DNA of 64,000 nucleotides, from contig NC_064226.1 in the NCBI RefSeq assembly GCF_023101765.2, positions 2,224,001 through 2,288,000 on the forward strand, written 5' to 3'. A model generated the notes under the pieces. The model was not told the DNA's origin and did no database searches. It worked only from the letters and a program-made list of their open reading frames with translations. The translations under genes were made by a program, and so were the position numbers. Shown here piece after piece: positions 34,301 through 44,200 of this stretch (within the stretch, counting starts at the first letter, position 1; every line of letters starts with the position of its first letter). The stretch comes from Spodoptera frugiperda (taxonomy: Eukaryota > Arthropoda > Insecta > Lepidoptera > Noctuidae).

Positions 34301-37300
34301 CATAAATTATGTTTTTTGTTATAGAAGTCCAGTATGCATTTACGTCAACAAAATAGTGATTTAATTAGGTACGAAAAAATGTCATTAAGGCATTTCCGTT
34401 CCGATCCTTTTAGCATCTTTTAGCATCTTGGTCATAAAATATCCAGTTTTAGGAAAAAAAACAAGGTGAATAAAATTTTGCATATGAATGTGTGTGTGTA
34501 GGTACAACATTGGCCTAAATGAGATACCCGTGGTACCTTCTCTGAAAATATTATGAATCACCACATTCAAGAGGTAAAAGTAGCATTCACTACGAGGAAA
34601 ACCTAACAATTCACCATTCCACATCGTCCTGAACAAGTTAAAACCTACAATGTAGTTACCTACCTATCACATCATCATCGTCATCAACAGCATATGAACA
34701 AAAGCCTACTCCTTAGTACGTTACAATACTTCAAATACGCTCTGAGTTGTTGGTTAAATATTTTTTTATACCCAACTAGCAAACTCTGTGAACTCCGTTT
34801 CACCATCAATGATTTTCCCTGTTTTCCTGCTTTTTTTTAATTTTTCCTAAATTTTCTATGCTATAAACCTCACAGAGCCCGAAACCTTTCAAACGAAGGC
34901 AAAATCGTGGAAATCGGTTGGTGCGTTCTGGAGTTATAGCGTCAGGAAGGAAAACCCGACTTATATTTATATAATAGATTATCGAATACCGCAACAGAAT
35001 TATTGCCTTCACATAGGTACCAACAAATTGTAGCGCTATTAGACATTGCATAATAGAGCACACGTTTTCGGAATTTTGAAATATCATAGTAATCATTTCT
35101 ATGGTATTCATATACCGTAGCTTACCTAGAGAAATTGTTATAAAATCAAGTAGGACAGAAAAGGTTGTCAACACTGCAAATAATACACCAAAACCTTCAA
35201 GTCGTACTAAAATAAAACCAAAAAATGAGAAAGAGAAAACAGCGAAACACAAGCAACGCTAGCGTGGAGCGACGAGATCGTTACAAAATACGAACAAAAA
35301 TACGCATGTTGTGAAAGTGAAGATACGCAACTCAAGGAAACGGGTCGACCACTCCCGAGCGTCGTGCGTGAGGGACAAAATTAGGGCACCGTCTCTAAGG
35401 AACGAGATACATACTGACATCAACGAACTGAAATTGTCGCCGCGACGCGTGTCGACACACTGACACACTTCGGCAAACACCTACTGAAATAGCCATTGCA
35501 TGCATTTTACTCCACAGGGCTTCACTCAAGAACAGTCTCGAATAAGCGAGTTATCTTCGAAACTGTATGACGTGCGCACATCGATCGAAAAATCAATGGC
35601 AATTATGGCCGGGGCCAATGAACTCTGCCTACCTATAGGTATTACACAACGCTTCTTTTATTTAAATGACGGCACAGATATTGATCAACACGTGAATATC
35701 AACAAGGTTGGTTATGCAACTTGCGACGGAATAGGATGTGGACAGAGTCCCACAAAAACACAATACAAGGAAAATAGGTGTGGTGTGGAGTGTTCTAGAA
35801 AACATATAAAGTATTCCTCGAGAGAAACCCCAGATTATAAAATATAAGATAAAATTTTAATGATATTGTGCAACAGATATTGGTCCGAAGTCTTTTAGAG
35901 GCCCTGGAGGCAAATTTATCAGTAATTTGTGGAATTTAGCTATTTCAAATTAATTGATTGATTGCCTAGATTTCAATAAGGCTGCATTATAATAATTATT
36001 GTGTAACTACAGTAAAACTGAAAGCTGTTTTAAATACCACTAGTGGTCGCCTAGTGGTCGAAATTCGACCATATACGATTTAATTTACAATACCACTTAA
36101 CATACGTTCAAGGATAATTTTTATTTAACTCAAACTCAAACAAACTCTTTTATAAAACTCTATTCATATGAGACGTCAGAATATCATCGCAATGTCTATT
36201 GATTTTGACGTTTTGTCAAATACGATCAGATACTATGCATGTGTGTGTAATGTTTTATTTATTGATTTAATGTACTTTTATAAGCATTATTTTTGAAAAA
36301 TATTAGCATGCTGCACTTCTCCTACACATAAACTATAAGTGTACCAAATTTTATGCTCCTACGTCCGCGCAATTTTCGTAAAAAGCGGTCCAAAGTTTTT
36401 GCATCACGTATTAATATATAGATTATAAAGGAATTTAGTATGGAAAAGACAGATCAATAAAACCGTTTCTATGAAGCCAAACAATGAGCGACAGCGAATG
36501 ACAAATGAGCTAACGTAAAAAATTGGGACATTTCAACAAAACTTACGCATGATCAGTTACTTGGTAGATGCAGTTTACCTTCAAAGTGACACGTAGTTAT
36601 AATGATTCATGGCCCTACAGTGCCCTTAGAAACGTACCTAAGACATAAGGTCACGAACACACGTAATATTTGACCCACATAATCAACAGTACACTAGTAC
36701 AGAGCCGACCGTGCGCACTCTGCCTTATTTGGGTCACCATTAATTAACTAAATTGGATTTAATTGGTTAAACAAATAAGCTTAATGCAGTGCGTGTGATT
36801 AAATAATGTTTCCTTCTGCGGGCCTTTGCTGATTATGTGGGATTAGGATTGCATAATGAAATAACCGAATTAATTAATAAAATTATATGCTCAAATTTTG
36901 TTGCAACGATCAAGTTACTTAGTACTACATTGATAACTACACCAGTATTTTAAATAAGAGGTACAATCATTATCTATAATATATAAATAAGTCGGGTTTT
37001 CCTTCAATAGAAAAGCAGGAAAACAGGGGAAATCATTGGTGGCGAAACGGAGTTCGCCGGGTTTGCTAGTAATTTCTAAATATGTACAGAAAGACCAAAC
37101 CAATTAGAGGAACTTTATCTCAAAATGTTAAACATCCATTTTCTATCCAACGAAGGACAATGCTCTTTGAAACGCATAAAATAAACAAACTGCAATACCA
37201 CAAGCTAGAAGCGTTCAATTAAATTAAAACTATAAAGTTTAAACACGCGCTTTTGCAAGCAATATCGTAGGATGGCCAATAAAACGAAATGGCGGTGAAA

Positions 37301-40300
37301 TAATTATTCTAATGAGTAATATCTTTATATTGTTGAGATCCTCCGTGGCTTGCACATAATTCGAGTCTGAGAGGTTTATATGCAGTCTTGAACTTTAGTT
37401 TAAATCCCAACTATAAATAAGATCTAGAATTACTTTTATTTTATTATCACTAAAGGATTATTTTTAAGACAAGATGGTTGAGAACCCAAAAGTAGTTGGT
37501 TTTCGCTTTAAATGTCCAAAACATGTTTCATCACACTTTAAATGCACAAAAGGAAAGAAAGCCTGTGAATTATTCTAAATTCCAAATAGAAAACCTTCAA
37601 CAAACAACGTTCTGAAAGACTCTTCTTTTCTGTGAGTTTTTTTATTACGTTGCTGCACACTAGCATTTTCTCCAGTGTCTGTACTTATTTAGAGTACACT
37701 AAGCAAACGATAACACATCTTGAACGAGACTTCTGTCCAAATTCTATCCCCAGTGGCCAAAAATCTACCAACAAATAGTAATTGAAACTTGGGTACACTA
37801 AACATATATCTCTCAATCATAAAACCGCTCTATTCCGTCCCTAAAACGCAAGATAAAAGCCTGCCAATCGAAAATACATGTCAAGATTATCAGATATGCA
37901 CTGACCCAGTAACAAACAGTCTTATTCTGTCTTTATCTAATCATTAGCAAGTTCACTAGAACATTAATCTATATTATCAGGTCGTAACAAACACACGAGT
38001 ATGCTCCCGTTTTGAGAACAGAAGCGTCTTGTGCATCAGAAATAGTTATTTGTCATTAAAGGATTGTAGGGCATGGAGCAAAGTATTGTAACTATGTATG
38101 TTAATGGAGAAAAGGATTTGTCGCCAAATGAAAAAGCCATGAGTTTTTGAATGAAAAGTAACAAAACTCGAACTGTCTGAGCAATCAAATTGCCTACACC
38201 ATTCCACATGACTGTAAATGCTTTATTGACGGACATAAATGACACTACAAATGACACTAAACATTCAAAGCAGATTGTCTAAGTTCTTGGTCTATCTCCC
38301 AACTGGTACAGTTTACCATTAAAATACAAATGCATGTAAAAATATTCGTCAATTTAAATAAAAAATCGAATATAAGTAATGTTGTAATGAAATAAATCAA
38401 TCGTCTCCACTCTCTATCTACGAAGAGATTTTCCATTGAAATTGCGTCAAATCCGAAATTACGCGAGACCATTGTGAAATGAAAACATTATAAATAATTC
38501 CATAATAGTTATTGAGATATTTTAAGCTTCACCTACTGGTCAATCAACATTTTTTATACACCCGTCTGCCTTCAGACTACAAGCATAGTAAATATTTTGA
38601 ATCCGAACACATAACAAATTCAAATGAGCAATTATGAAATGTCGAAGGTAAACATAATAAAATTGAATCATCAACATAACTAACAGGCTTTAATATAATC
38701 GATTACAGAAACTGGTATATCGATATGAGACATAATATTCATAATTGTAATAGTTTTCTCACTCATCAGATGGTTGCCAAACATCAGTCTACCAAGAGTA
38801 GAGGTTCTTTGCGAGCACTCTACTGGAAGTTGTAATCGATACGCTTAATTCGATTCCTATGTTAATAAAACTAATCGATAATAGTCCGGAATCTATCGAG
38901 GGTTCTTTCCACCCCTAGTTGTACCTACGTAGAAATGGTTGCGTGGACCGTTGACGCGTTAGATACAACAATCCACGCGCACGCGCACCATGGCTGGGGT
39001 ACGTGTGTTCGCGACACCCAAACATGTATTGTTTGCGTTTATGCACTTTATATTAACCTTGTCAAATGTTTTGACTTCAGTTTTTGAGCTATTATGACGA
39101 CCGACCGTGAAACCGTCGTTCAAAATCAATAGCTTTATTGTATTGCTTAAATCATAAATCTTACAATGCACTTACAATAACTTCCACATACTAGCCATGC
39201 AAGTAGAAAATCTACATAGATACTTGCCCCAAGTAACTTGAAGAAACATTCTATTGCAAAAATATGTTTTGTACAAAATTGCAATTAATGCGGGATGCGC
39301 TCAAGCCGATTGTTAATTACGCAAGGCATCAGAGGGCGGCCGGCAAAGTACGATGTAGGCGGGCCGTGGGCGGCGGCTATGATTTAAACACTTTTATGTG
39401 CCCATTTTATTGCAAGTACTCACAAAACGTTAACAATTATCCTAATCGAGACACCGAATGTATAAAGCAAACGAGCATCATGCTTTTGTTTTACGGAACA
39501 CGCCCTACTGATTCTCTGGCGCACCTCTGCTCGTAACTATATATCTAATTCCCTACATATAGTAAATGTACTGACAAAACTGTGGATAGTCGTAACAATA
39601 AGTATCTACTCACCCATGTAAAGTGGTGACTGCCTGCTGCCGACGTTGTCGTCTATGTATGGAATGCCCAACGTGGCTATCCCAGTCTGCCCCACGCCCA
39701 CTATCAACAGGCAAATGAACAGCCATGGGATGACAACCGAGGTGATGGAGGACCGCGTGGTCGAGCTCTTGATGTGTGCGGCATCACACAAGTCGGAGGA
39801 GTTCTGGTAGCTGTAGCAGACAGGCCCGGCGCCGGCATGATGCGCTTCCTGGTGCACTTCGAGCAGCTGAGTGCCGTAGAGCAGGTGCGGCATGATGCAG
39901 CCGACCACACCCACCGCCAGCACGATCATCATGCAGGCGATCCATCGCGGCCGGTGCCCGCGCCCCGCCAGGTACGTCAGGATCAGTGCTGTAGATATCT
40001 GGCCTATTTCCGTGGCCGCTAGTAACGTCCCCGTCGTCTTCGATTCTACTTTAAATAATTTTTCTATTGTGGTCGTTACACTGACGAAGTAGGTGAGGAA
40101 CATGCCCTGCAGGATCCAGCCCGACAGGAACACCAACATGAAGACCCGCGTCGAGTGGAACACGGAGCGGCCCTGCAGCGGCTGCGGGTCGGCCGCCGTG
40201 TGCTTGCAGTCCAGCGACCCATTGTTGTTTCCGGTTGCTAGCCGTTCCTGCTCTTCTGGCGTCGCCTCAACACCTTTCATGTCGGTACCCTCGGTCACCG

Positions 40301-40451
40301 GGCCCGGGGGACCAGCCTCCCCACCCGCTGATGATACTGTAGCGACAACGTTCGCCCTGCGACAAAACAGAAACATTCATTTAACACTAGGTATTTACAA
40401 ACCTGACAAACAATTACACGTTATTCCGAGACAAACTCACGTCATGATCAT
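19224..40451 (-). CDS. Organic anion transporting polypeptide (OATP/SLCO), complete, 11 exons; probably Oatp74D-type
   Basis: Plasma-membrane solute carrier that imports amphipathic organic anions, including steroids. Exons: 40451-40441, 40356-39614, 30806-30666, 26889-26755, 24779-24615, 23166-23041, 22563-22421, 21602-21472, 21045-20849, 19986-19810, 19369-19224. All introns are GT-AG, phases agree, and the total is 2115 bases (704 residues), normal for the family. Seen: an intracellular N-terminus (1-73), transmembrane segments from about 74, R-G-H-R-P-R-W at 136-142, the OATP signature D289-P-R-W-V-G-A-W-W-L-G, and a Kazal-like Cys-rich loop (450-562). The start at 40451 has an in-frame upstream TAG within about 60 bases. 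The I-E-K-L-F and K-T-T-G region and overall feel suggest Oatp74D, the insect ecdysone importer, but other OATP subfamilies are not excluded. OATP identity is near certain. Confidence 0.95.
19600..19795 (+). repeat. Retroposon (family R3) in OATP intron 10
   Basis: GTGTTTCGCCGTGCGAATGA, AAAAAGCCAGCAACGACTTG, TGTCCATGGGCGCTACC and CACTTGATCCGTATGTTTG match the family best seen at 24215-24490. It stops about 15 bases before the exon 10 donor. Confidence 0.7.
19810..19986 (-). CDS. OATP exon 10: TM11-12
   Basis: Acceptor TTGACAG, donor GTACGT, residues 598-657. D-K-A-M-A-M-G-V-I-Q-F and G-N-V-P-C-P-I-V-F-G-A are near-diagnostic OATP words, followed by a Cys-containing loop (A-C-R-A-R-D-A-V-C-G). 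Confidence 0.94.
20200..20848 (+). repeat. Two retroposon remnants in OATP intron 9
   Basis: 20215-20270 resembles the small repeat at 8240-8345. 20567-20700 (family R4) has AAAGTCAAAGCATTTATTTC, AATCCTAAATTAGGCACTTT, TCAGTGAAGCTAGGCGCTCG and GGAGAAGAACGAGCAAGAAA. R4 recurs at 11560, 23430-23570 and, inverted, at 56110-56460. Confidence 0.6.
20849..21045 (-). CDS. OATP exon 9: loop end and TM10-11
   Basis: Acceptor GTTACAG, donor GTACGT, residues 532-598. C558 and C562 close the Cys-rich loop (E-C-G-G-S-C). A long hydrophobic helix follows, then V-L-L-I-I-R-C, matching the conserved R-C in OATPs before TM11. Confidence 0.93.
21300..21455 (+). repeat. Retroposon (family R3) in OATP intron 8
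   Basis: CCCCAAAAGGACGGCAGCGC, ACTTATAACTCCTCTTGCG, GTCAATGGGCGCCGCCGATT and ACCAGGTGACCGATATGCTC are the family R3 body. It ends within 20 bases of the exon 8 donor, as the copy in intron 10 does for exon 10. Confidence 0.75.
21472..21602 (-). CDS. OATP exon 8: second half of Kazal-like loop
   Basis: Acceptor GTTCCAG, donor GTGAGT, residues 489-532. Y-L-S-P-C-Q-A-G-C (497, 501) and N-C-S-C (517, 519) continue the disulfide-rich loop; N509 and N516 are possible glycosylation sites. Another frame on this strand is open but is not the gene. Confidence 0.92.
21872..22257 (+). repeat. 385-bp repeat in OATP intron 7 (copy 1 of family R5)
   Basis: Nearly identical to 36039-36421 in intron 2, in the same orientation. 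It begins ACTAGTGGTCGCCTAGTGG, contains TTTTGACGTTTTGTCAAATA and CTCCTACACATAAACTATAA, and ends GCATCACGTATTAATATATA. No target duplication was seen. Probably the tail of a LINE or a SINE without tRNA head. Confidence 0.9.
22421..22563 (-). CDS. OATP exon 7: first half of Kazal-like extracellular loop
   Basis: Acceptor TTTCCAG, donor GTCAGT, residues 441-488, ending in phase 0. Cysteines at 450, 471, 475, 477 and 486, with the family words C-S-S-G-C-Y-C and F-N-P-V-C-G. N-glycosylation site N-S-S at 466. Confidence 0.93.
22615..22970 (+). repeat. Diverged repeats in OATP intron 6
   Basis: 22615-22800 carries a decayed family R2 copy (GTAGGCGTAGAGGGACAC, then GAGTCCTATGTAATATGGCC and TGAACCTATTGCC). 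22905-22970 has a family R3 end (TGTTGCTATGGGCGGCATTG). Confidence 0.5.
23041..23166 (-). CDS. OATP exon 6: TM8 region
   Basis: Acceptor GTTCCAG, donor GTAAGA, residues 399-441. Gly-rich helix start G-M-G-G-I-M-V-M-G, then a second hydrophobic stretch after S-A-R-Q-V. Confidence 0.93.
23430..23575 (+). repeat. Retroposon (family R4) in OATP intron 5
   Basis: GGAAGGCACTTTTGAACGTC, AAGTGAAGCTATTAGCTCGT and GGAGAAGAACGAGCAAGAAA match the family R4 copy at 20567-20700. Confidence 0.6.
24215..24490 (+). repeat. Retroposon (family R3), longest copy, OATP intron 5
   Basis: It starts GTGGGAGAGCCATGCTTCGG with CACGAATGGGCCGGCTCGAC, then CCTCACAGAAAACCGACGTG, CCCCAAAAGGCCGGCAACGC and CAATCAGGTGATCCATCTG. 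I know this as one of the most frequent lepidopteran interspersed repeats. Copies at 19600, 21300 and 22905 are 5'-truncated, which fits retroposition. The frames at 24215-24846 are inside or run out of this repeat. Confidence 0.8.
24615..24779 (-). CDS. OATP exon 5: TM7 region
   Basis: Acceptor TTTTCCAG, donor GTGAGG, residues 344-399. I-K-R-Q-L-T-N-D is followed by a hydrophobic stretch and F-L-P-K-Y-L-E-K-Q-F, the conserved OATP pattern after TM7. Confidence 0.93.
24820..24970 (+). repeat. Interspersed repeat shared with 61040-61150
   Basis: The words ACCTTTCGTCTACGGGTATA, ACAATAGAATACACATTGTG, TCTCGAACTGATC and ACGGGTTAAT have counterparts at 61040-61150 (TCGTATATAAGACTACAATA, GAAAATACATTGTGTCTCG, CGATGGGTTAAT). 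It lies about 40 bases upstream of the exon 5 acceptor in transcription order. Confidence 0.5.
24971..26440. other. OATP intron 4, main part; nothing recognised
   Basis: AT-rich intronic DNA without supportable genes or clear repeats. Confidence 0.4.
26441..26495. repeat. TCTCGCGAGA palindrome cluster
   Basis: A perfect 12-base palindrome ATCTCGCGAGAT (26446-26457) is followed by ATCACGCGAGATTT and preceded by GGGATCTCGAGA. CpG density is high for this intron. Could be transposon-derived or a protein-binding cluster. Confidence 0.4.
26616..26747. repeat. Four-copy repeat next to the exon 4 donor
   Basis: AGAGCTCAAAAAGTATTCCC and close variants start at 26616, 26659, 26691 and 26723, spaced 43, 32 and 32 bases. 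In transcription order the array starts about eight bases after the exon 4 splice donor, so it forms the very beginning of intron 4. Confidence 0.85.
26755..26889 (-). CDS. OATP exon 4: TM6 and cytosolic loop
   Basis: Residues 299-344: a hydrophobic helix (G-M-V-F-V-A-C-F-V-V-V-L) then F-P-R-A-I and a Lys/Glu-rich loop. The donor GTGAATA begins an intron whose first 140 bases hold a four-copy repeat (26616-26747). Confidence 0.93.
26890..28139 (-). other. OATP intron 3, 3' part; nothing recognised
   Basis: AT-rich intronic DNA without supportable genes. Confidence 0.4.
28140..28640. promoter_or_regulatory. CpG-rich patch in OATP intron 3
   Basis: This patch contains runs such as GTGCGCCCGCGCCGCCGC and GACGCGGCGTGATG in otherwise AT-rich intron. 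It could be an enhancer, an alternative promoter or part of a nested noncoding gene. The frames across it are Arg-rich products of the base composition. No direct promoter motif supports a choice. Confidence 0.25.
28641..30665 (-). other. OATP intron 3, 5' part; no gene
   Basis: No exon or repeat is supported. A second, weaker CpG-richer stretch at 29370-29450 has several CGCG words. Confidence 0.4.
30666..30806 (-). CDS. OATP exon 3: family signature before TM6
   Basis: Acceptor CCTCAG, donor GTGAG, residues 252-299. It carries R-V-L-G-P-A-M-G-F-L-L-G, typical of OATP TM5, and the superfamily signature D-P-R-W-V-G-A-W-W-L-G (289-299), which ends across the splice to exon 4. Confidence 0.95.
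30807..34076 (-). other. OATP intron 2, 3' part; nothing recognised
   Basis: The 8.8-kb intron 2 starts at 39613 and ends here. This part has several short open frames with no domain, splice or codon support and no clear repeat. Confidence 0.4.
34077..34227. repeat. MITE with about 40-bp terminal inverted repeats (copy 2)
   Basis: Left end CCATTAGTACGAGTTTATTT with TACGTATAACGTAATCGAAA; right end ATTACTTTAAACGTAAAGCG with AACTCATACTAAGG. The arms pair with few mismatches, and the centre has GCAACCAATCAGAACGCCG, as in copy 1 at 17732-17908. Confidence 0.75.
34750..34985 (+). repeat. RTE-like LINE tail
   Basis: CCCAACTAGCAAACTCTGTG, CAATGATTTTCCCTGTTTTC, GAAATCGGTTGGTGCGTTCT, GGAGTTATAGCGTCAGGAAG and AACCCGACTTATATTTATAT form a well-preserved tail. 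A shorter inverted copy lies at 36978-37072. Confidence 0.7.
36039..36421 (+). repeat. 385-bp repeat in OATP intron 2 (copy 2 of family R5)
   Basis: Nearly identical to 21872-22257 over its full length, with scattered substitutions and small gaps, same orientation. It begins ACTAGTGGTCGCCTAGTGG and ends in ATTAATATATAG. Confidence 0.9.
36978..37072 (-). repeat. RTE-like LINE tail, inverted
   Basis: TAAATAAGTCGGGTTTTCCT, AAAGCAGGAAAACAGGGGAA and GAAACGGAGTTCGCCGGGTT are the reverse of parts of 34750-34985, with the middle missing. Confidence 0.65.
37073..39613 (-). other. OATP intron 2, 5' part; nothing recognised
   Basis: No gene or clear repeat. A short CpG-richer stretch (38930-39010) has GTTGACGCGTTAG and CCACGCGCACGCGCACC. 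Confidence 0.4.
39614..40356 (-). CDS. OATP exon 2: N-terminus and first transmembrane segments
   Basis: The acceptor TTTTGTCGCAG and donor GTGAGTA bound 743 bases, residues 4-252. Residues 5-73 are hydrophilic, Gly/Pro/Glu-rich and presumably cytosolic. Hydrophobic segments follow at about 75-97, 114-134, 143-163 and 208-234. Between the third and fourth lies an extracellular loop with Cys184 and Cys194 and an N-glycosylation site N-S-S at 189. The conserved T-T-T-I-E-K at 98-103 and G-H-R-P-R-W at 137-142 fit the OATP fold. This exon is far more GC-rich than its introns. Confidence 0.92.
40441..40451 (-). CDS. OATP exon 1 coding part (11 bases, M-I-M-T)
   Basis: ATGATCATGAC is followed by a perfect GTGAGT donor. 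Joined to exon 2 it gives A-C-G for Thr4 in frame. The coding part is so short that gene finders may miss it and start at Met30 in exon 2 or read into the 84-bp intron (40357-40440). An in-frame TAG upstream supports this ATG. A second in-frame ATG sits six bases on. Confidence 0.8.
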
Positions 40452-40459
40452 CACGTCTA

Positions 40460-41250
40460 CGCGGTTAATGATGTGGATATTACACAACCCCTACGCTATC
40501 AAGTCTATGTGACCGCCCGAGCGAAAACGAAACGCACGCTAAGCTAAACGCCAGTGACGCAGCCGACGCTTCCGGTTAACGGGAGCCAAACATACAGATT
40601 GATCAACGATCGCGGAAACAAGGAGCGGGCACGAAGTGGCGGTGGTGTGTCGTGCGACTCGTACGCATACTTGTTGGTGAGTCGTTCACCCGACTGCGGG
40701 CGAGGGATGGAAGGAGGCTGCGTGCGCGCACCCAGCGAGCGCGGCGGAGACCGACTGCAACTTGCAATTACTGGCGCAGCGCGCTGCACCCGCGAGCCCG
40801 CCCCTCAGCTTCTCTCCACACGGGGTTTTTATTGGCCGTCTATCCATTTTTTGTACGGCACGCATTTACACACGATGAAAGCCGTCTGCACGCCGCCCTT
40901 CACTGAAGATTCCCTCTCGTCTCGACACTACGGAATGTCTTTGTCTCTTTACTGTCCCAAAGGAAATATATTTACATTCATTTACCTACATATTAATTAC
41001 ATATAATCATGTGTGTTGTTACAAAACAAATTCTTATCAAGCTCGCATGTAATATAAATGGGTATCTATAAATGATTTGTAAAATCTATAAAATCTGTAC
41101 CTACGGAGGTGGAGGTAAGCGCTAGGTTCGCAATAAAATCAACCGTAGAATTTTAATGTGATCGACTCATACGGTTAACTGGACTTGCGAAACTCACCGA
41201 TGGGGGCCGATGACCACCGGCGACACCGACCGCGACGCACTATTGCACTA
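40460..41250 (-). promoter_or_regulatory. Probable OATP promoter region, CpG-rich
   Basis: The 500 or so bases directly upstream of the OATP start are much richer in G, C and CpG than the flanks, with many GCG words. The 5' UTR and transcription start presumably lie here, but no TATA box or clear initiator could be fixed. The overlapping open frames on both strands are Arg/Ser-rich composition artefacts. Confidence 0.4.
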
Positions 41251-44200
41251 CACCGACCAGTTCCACATGGAAACTATTCACTGATACTGCTAATTGCCAA
41301 CATATCGCTACAACAGATACTTTATTAAATTTAGGGAAGATTCCAACGACCCATTTTTTCACGTCTGATGCCAAATGAAGTGCACAGTAAACTGCATTCC
41401 GAGATAAGCCCACGAACTTGTGCAATGGTCGAGCTATCGACCAAGTGCTATCGCTCCAGTGATAACGGTACACAGTAAATAGGTATACAGGCAGTGATGT
41501 GGAGCGGGTTACTGCTGCTGGACTAATATCTCACAAAATACTCCATTTATCCCAAATGACAACACTCGACCTTCACAATAAAACATTTTTAACACAATAC
41601 ATAATATCTTATTTCTGAGAATCGTACATCTTTGATATGCAGCCAAATTCAAAATGTGAATGCACCACACCTCGAAATAATAATCAAAATATTTCTGAAT
41701 GACAAGTACGACGTTAAGAAACCAACGTGGCATGTTGCACAACACACGAGGTGAAATATTTTCGAAGTAGAAACATCTCAGCACATTGTAGATGAAACAT
41801 ATCCAGACGAAAGTCACACGAAATCGATCTCTAAGCAAAGTGAACTCGGTGTCCTAGGCAGCGTTGCGAGACGCCACGATCTAATTGGCGGCAATATTGT
41901 ATGAAAGTCAACCCCGCACGCACATACAATCACATCGACGATGCGAGGACGGCGACTGACGATTTATTTAATCTCCCATCGCGATTGAGTGGCAATGAAT
42001 CATATGAATATGGCGAGCGCCGGACAATCTATTGACATAAATTGAATAAGTATAGTGTCAACGCAACATCTATAAAACGCTCATATTTAAATTAGAGACG
42101 CGTGTGGAAATCAGATAAAGTGAGCGCGTGTTAGGAAGGAGACAAAAAGTTGCTCAACGCCGCGTCCTCACTTACAATTCAGTGACACGACAAAATGAAG
42201 CACAAAAGAACAGATTCGACGTCAACCCGCATCAAAATTCATCTCCAACACAAAAAGATACAGTTCCCGGGGTCTTTTCGGGAAAAATAAGAAACAAAGT
42301 CACGGTCTCATACATACATTTTGAAATTCATACAAATCGAGATTCGTATAAAATTAAAGAGACCAAAAAGGTATCATAAATCTTCGACTTTGTTATAAAT
42401 GGAAACAACAAGAGATGTGATGAAATTTCTGAGTAAAATATTATTATTATCGCAGATACAAACAACGTCTAATTACGAGAAGGTCAAATATATGAAAAGT
42501 TTGAGGAACACAATTGAGGGTGCACGATAGTGGCGCGGGCGCATCGAAGACGTCTATGATCATTCTATAAGTGAGAGGACAACGTGCGCGGTCAAGGTAA
42601 GTGAGCAGATACCTGTTGCCGATGACACTGTGCACTCGACATTAATCTCCATTTTAAACCCAGTTTAATAACGTAAGGCACAATTTACAATGACGGTGGC
42701 AGGCACGAATGAGAAGCGCAGCAGTTACTAGCGGTGAAACTTCATTATAAATCTCAGCGAGGACCTAGACCTAGTCTAGATAAATTATTGTGTCATTAAT
42801 CGGTTGCTGACGAACTCTATTGAAACGCTATCTATAGATTATATCACGTTTAGTGCCCTAGCACCTTGCAGAGCTATTCTACTGAGACTCTACCAGTTTG
42901 CAGCAAGTCTAAAACAAAGGACAAACACTTGTCTTACGCATACAAATATTTATCGTTTTACATGGAAAGCAGATGCACCAACAACTGGTCCTGACAGGCT
43001 ACAATTGTTAGCGCAAACATTTCAAATATTTTGCATTCTATTAATTGTAGCTCTCATTCGAAGTTAGCTAAACGTAGAAACAAATATCAAATATGTAGTT
43101 ACAAAATTCTTCTTAGAGCTGTCAACTCACAAAGCCTTGTACAACTAATTTGTATTCTTGTGAAGTGATTTGAAAATTACGCATTGACATAACAACACAA
43201 TTAACTGAAGAGGCACATTTGGTTGCGAACGATAAATGTCTAGTAGCAATGTTACTACGGAGGCCGGCACCGGTGCAGTCTACGAACCAATTCACAGGCT
43301 TATTAACAGAAAACCGGCTTGTAGTACCGAAAGTAAACATATACCGAGGTGAGTATTAATAGTAAAATTAGTTTGGGTCTTAATTAAATTAAACCGGCTT
43401 CTGCCCACTGACTATTAATTAACGAGATTCATGGTTGTGCACAAACTTAACCGAACAACTACGGAACAAGCTGATGGAGAATTACTGACAACACAAATAA
43501 TCGAGACGTGTCGGCTCGGTACTTGCTTACCGGAGTTTTTACACAACAACCAACAATTAGCGCGCGTTACTCATCTCTTAATAACAATACTTTTTACTAA
43601 GAATATATCAGCAGCATTTAAAATTCATATTAATTCGACATGCTACGTGCAGATTCCTAGGAGCAAGTTCTAGTTATTTTAATTGAGCACAATCCTTAGC
43701 CGATCCAACAGTTAATAACGCTTACAAACATATTTGCCTCAGCAACTAAGACTCTATTTGCAAATCAAATTCAACTTAATGCGTGTATTAATTTTCAACA
43801 GCAGCTGTTAAGTGTCTATGAGACAAATGATTTATGTGGACGATAAGTACTCCGGCCATAATTACTCGTAACCAATACTGAGATTTGCGATGTGATAACT
43901 GCAAAGTTCAGTGACACCAATAATTCCAACGAGCACCAATGACCCTTCCAGACTCCGTGATGCGTCGTGCTTATACATGGTGATTTATAATCTTCGATTT
44001 TAATATTGATAAAGTGAACAAGATTAATTTTAATGTAAATAAACATCCAGCGATTAAAGCCGAACCAAATAAAGATGAAGATGATCACAAAAGAACAACA
44101 ACAATGCAAAGAAATCGAAATCCGATAAAAATAAATGCGAAATAAACGAAAGTCTGATTAAGGGTAATAACTCAGGTGCTGAGACAGTCGTGTGAAGCAA

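Noticed and set aside
35259..35847. 73-codon minus and 115-codon plus frames in OATP intron 2
   Set aside because: No recognisable motif or splice support; not included as genes.
39704..40092. Frames of 66-82 codons overlapping OATP exon 2
   Set aside because: Shadows in other frames of a GC-rich real exon.
40544..41006. Frames of 81, 84 and 150 codons on both strands upstream of OATP
   Set aside because: Mutually overlapping and Arg/Ser-rich; best read as the CpG-rich promoter region.
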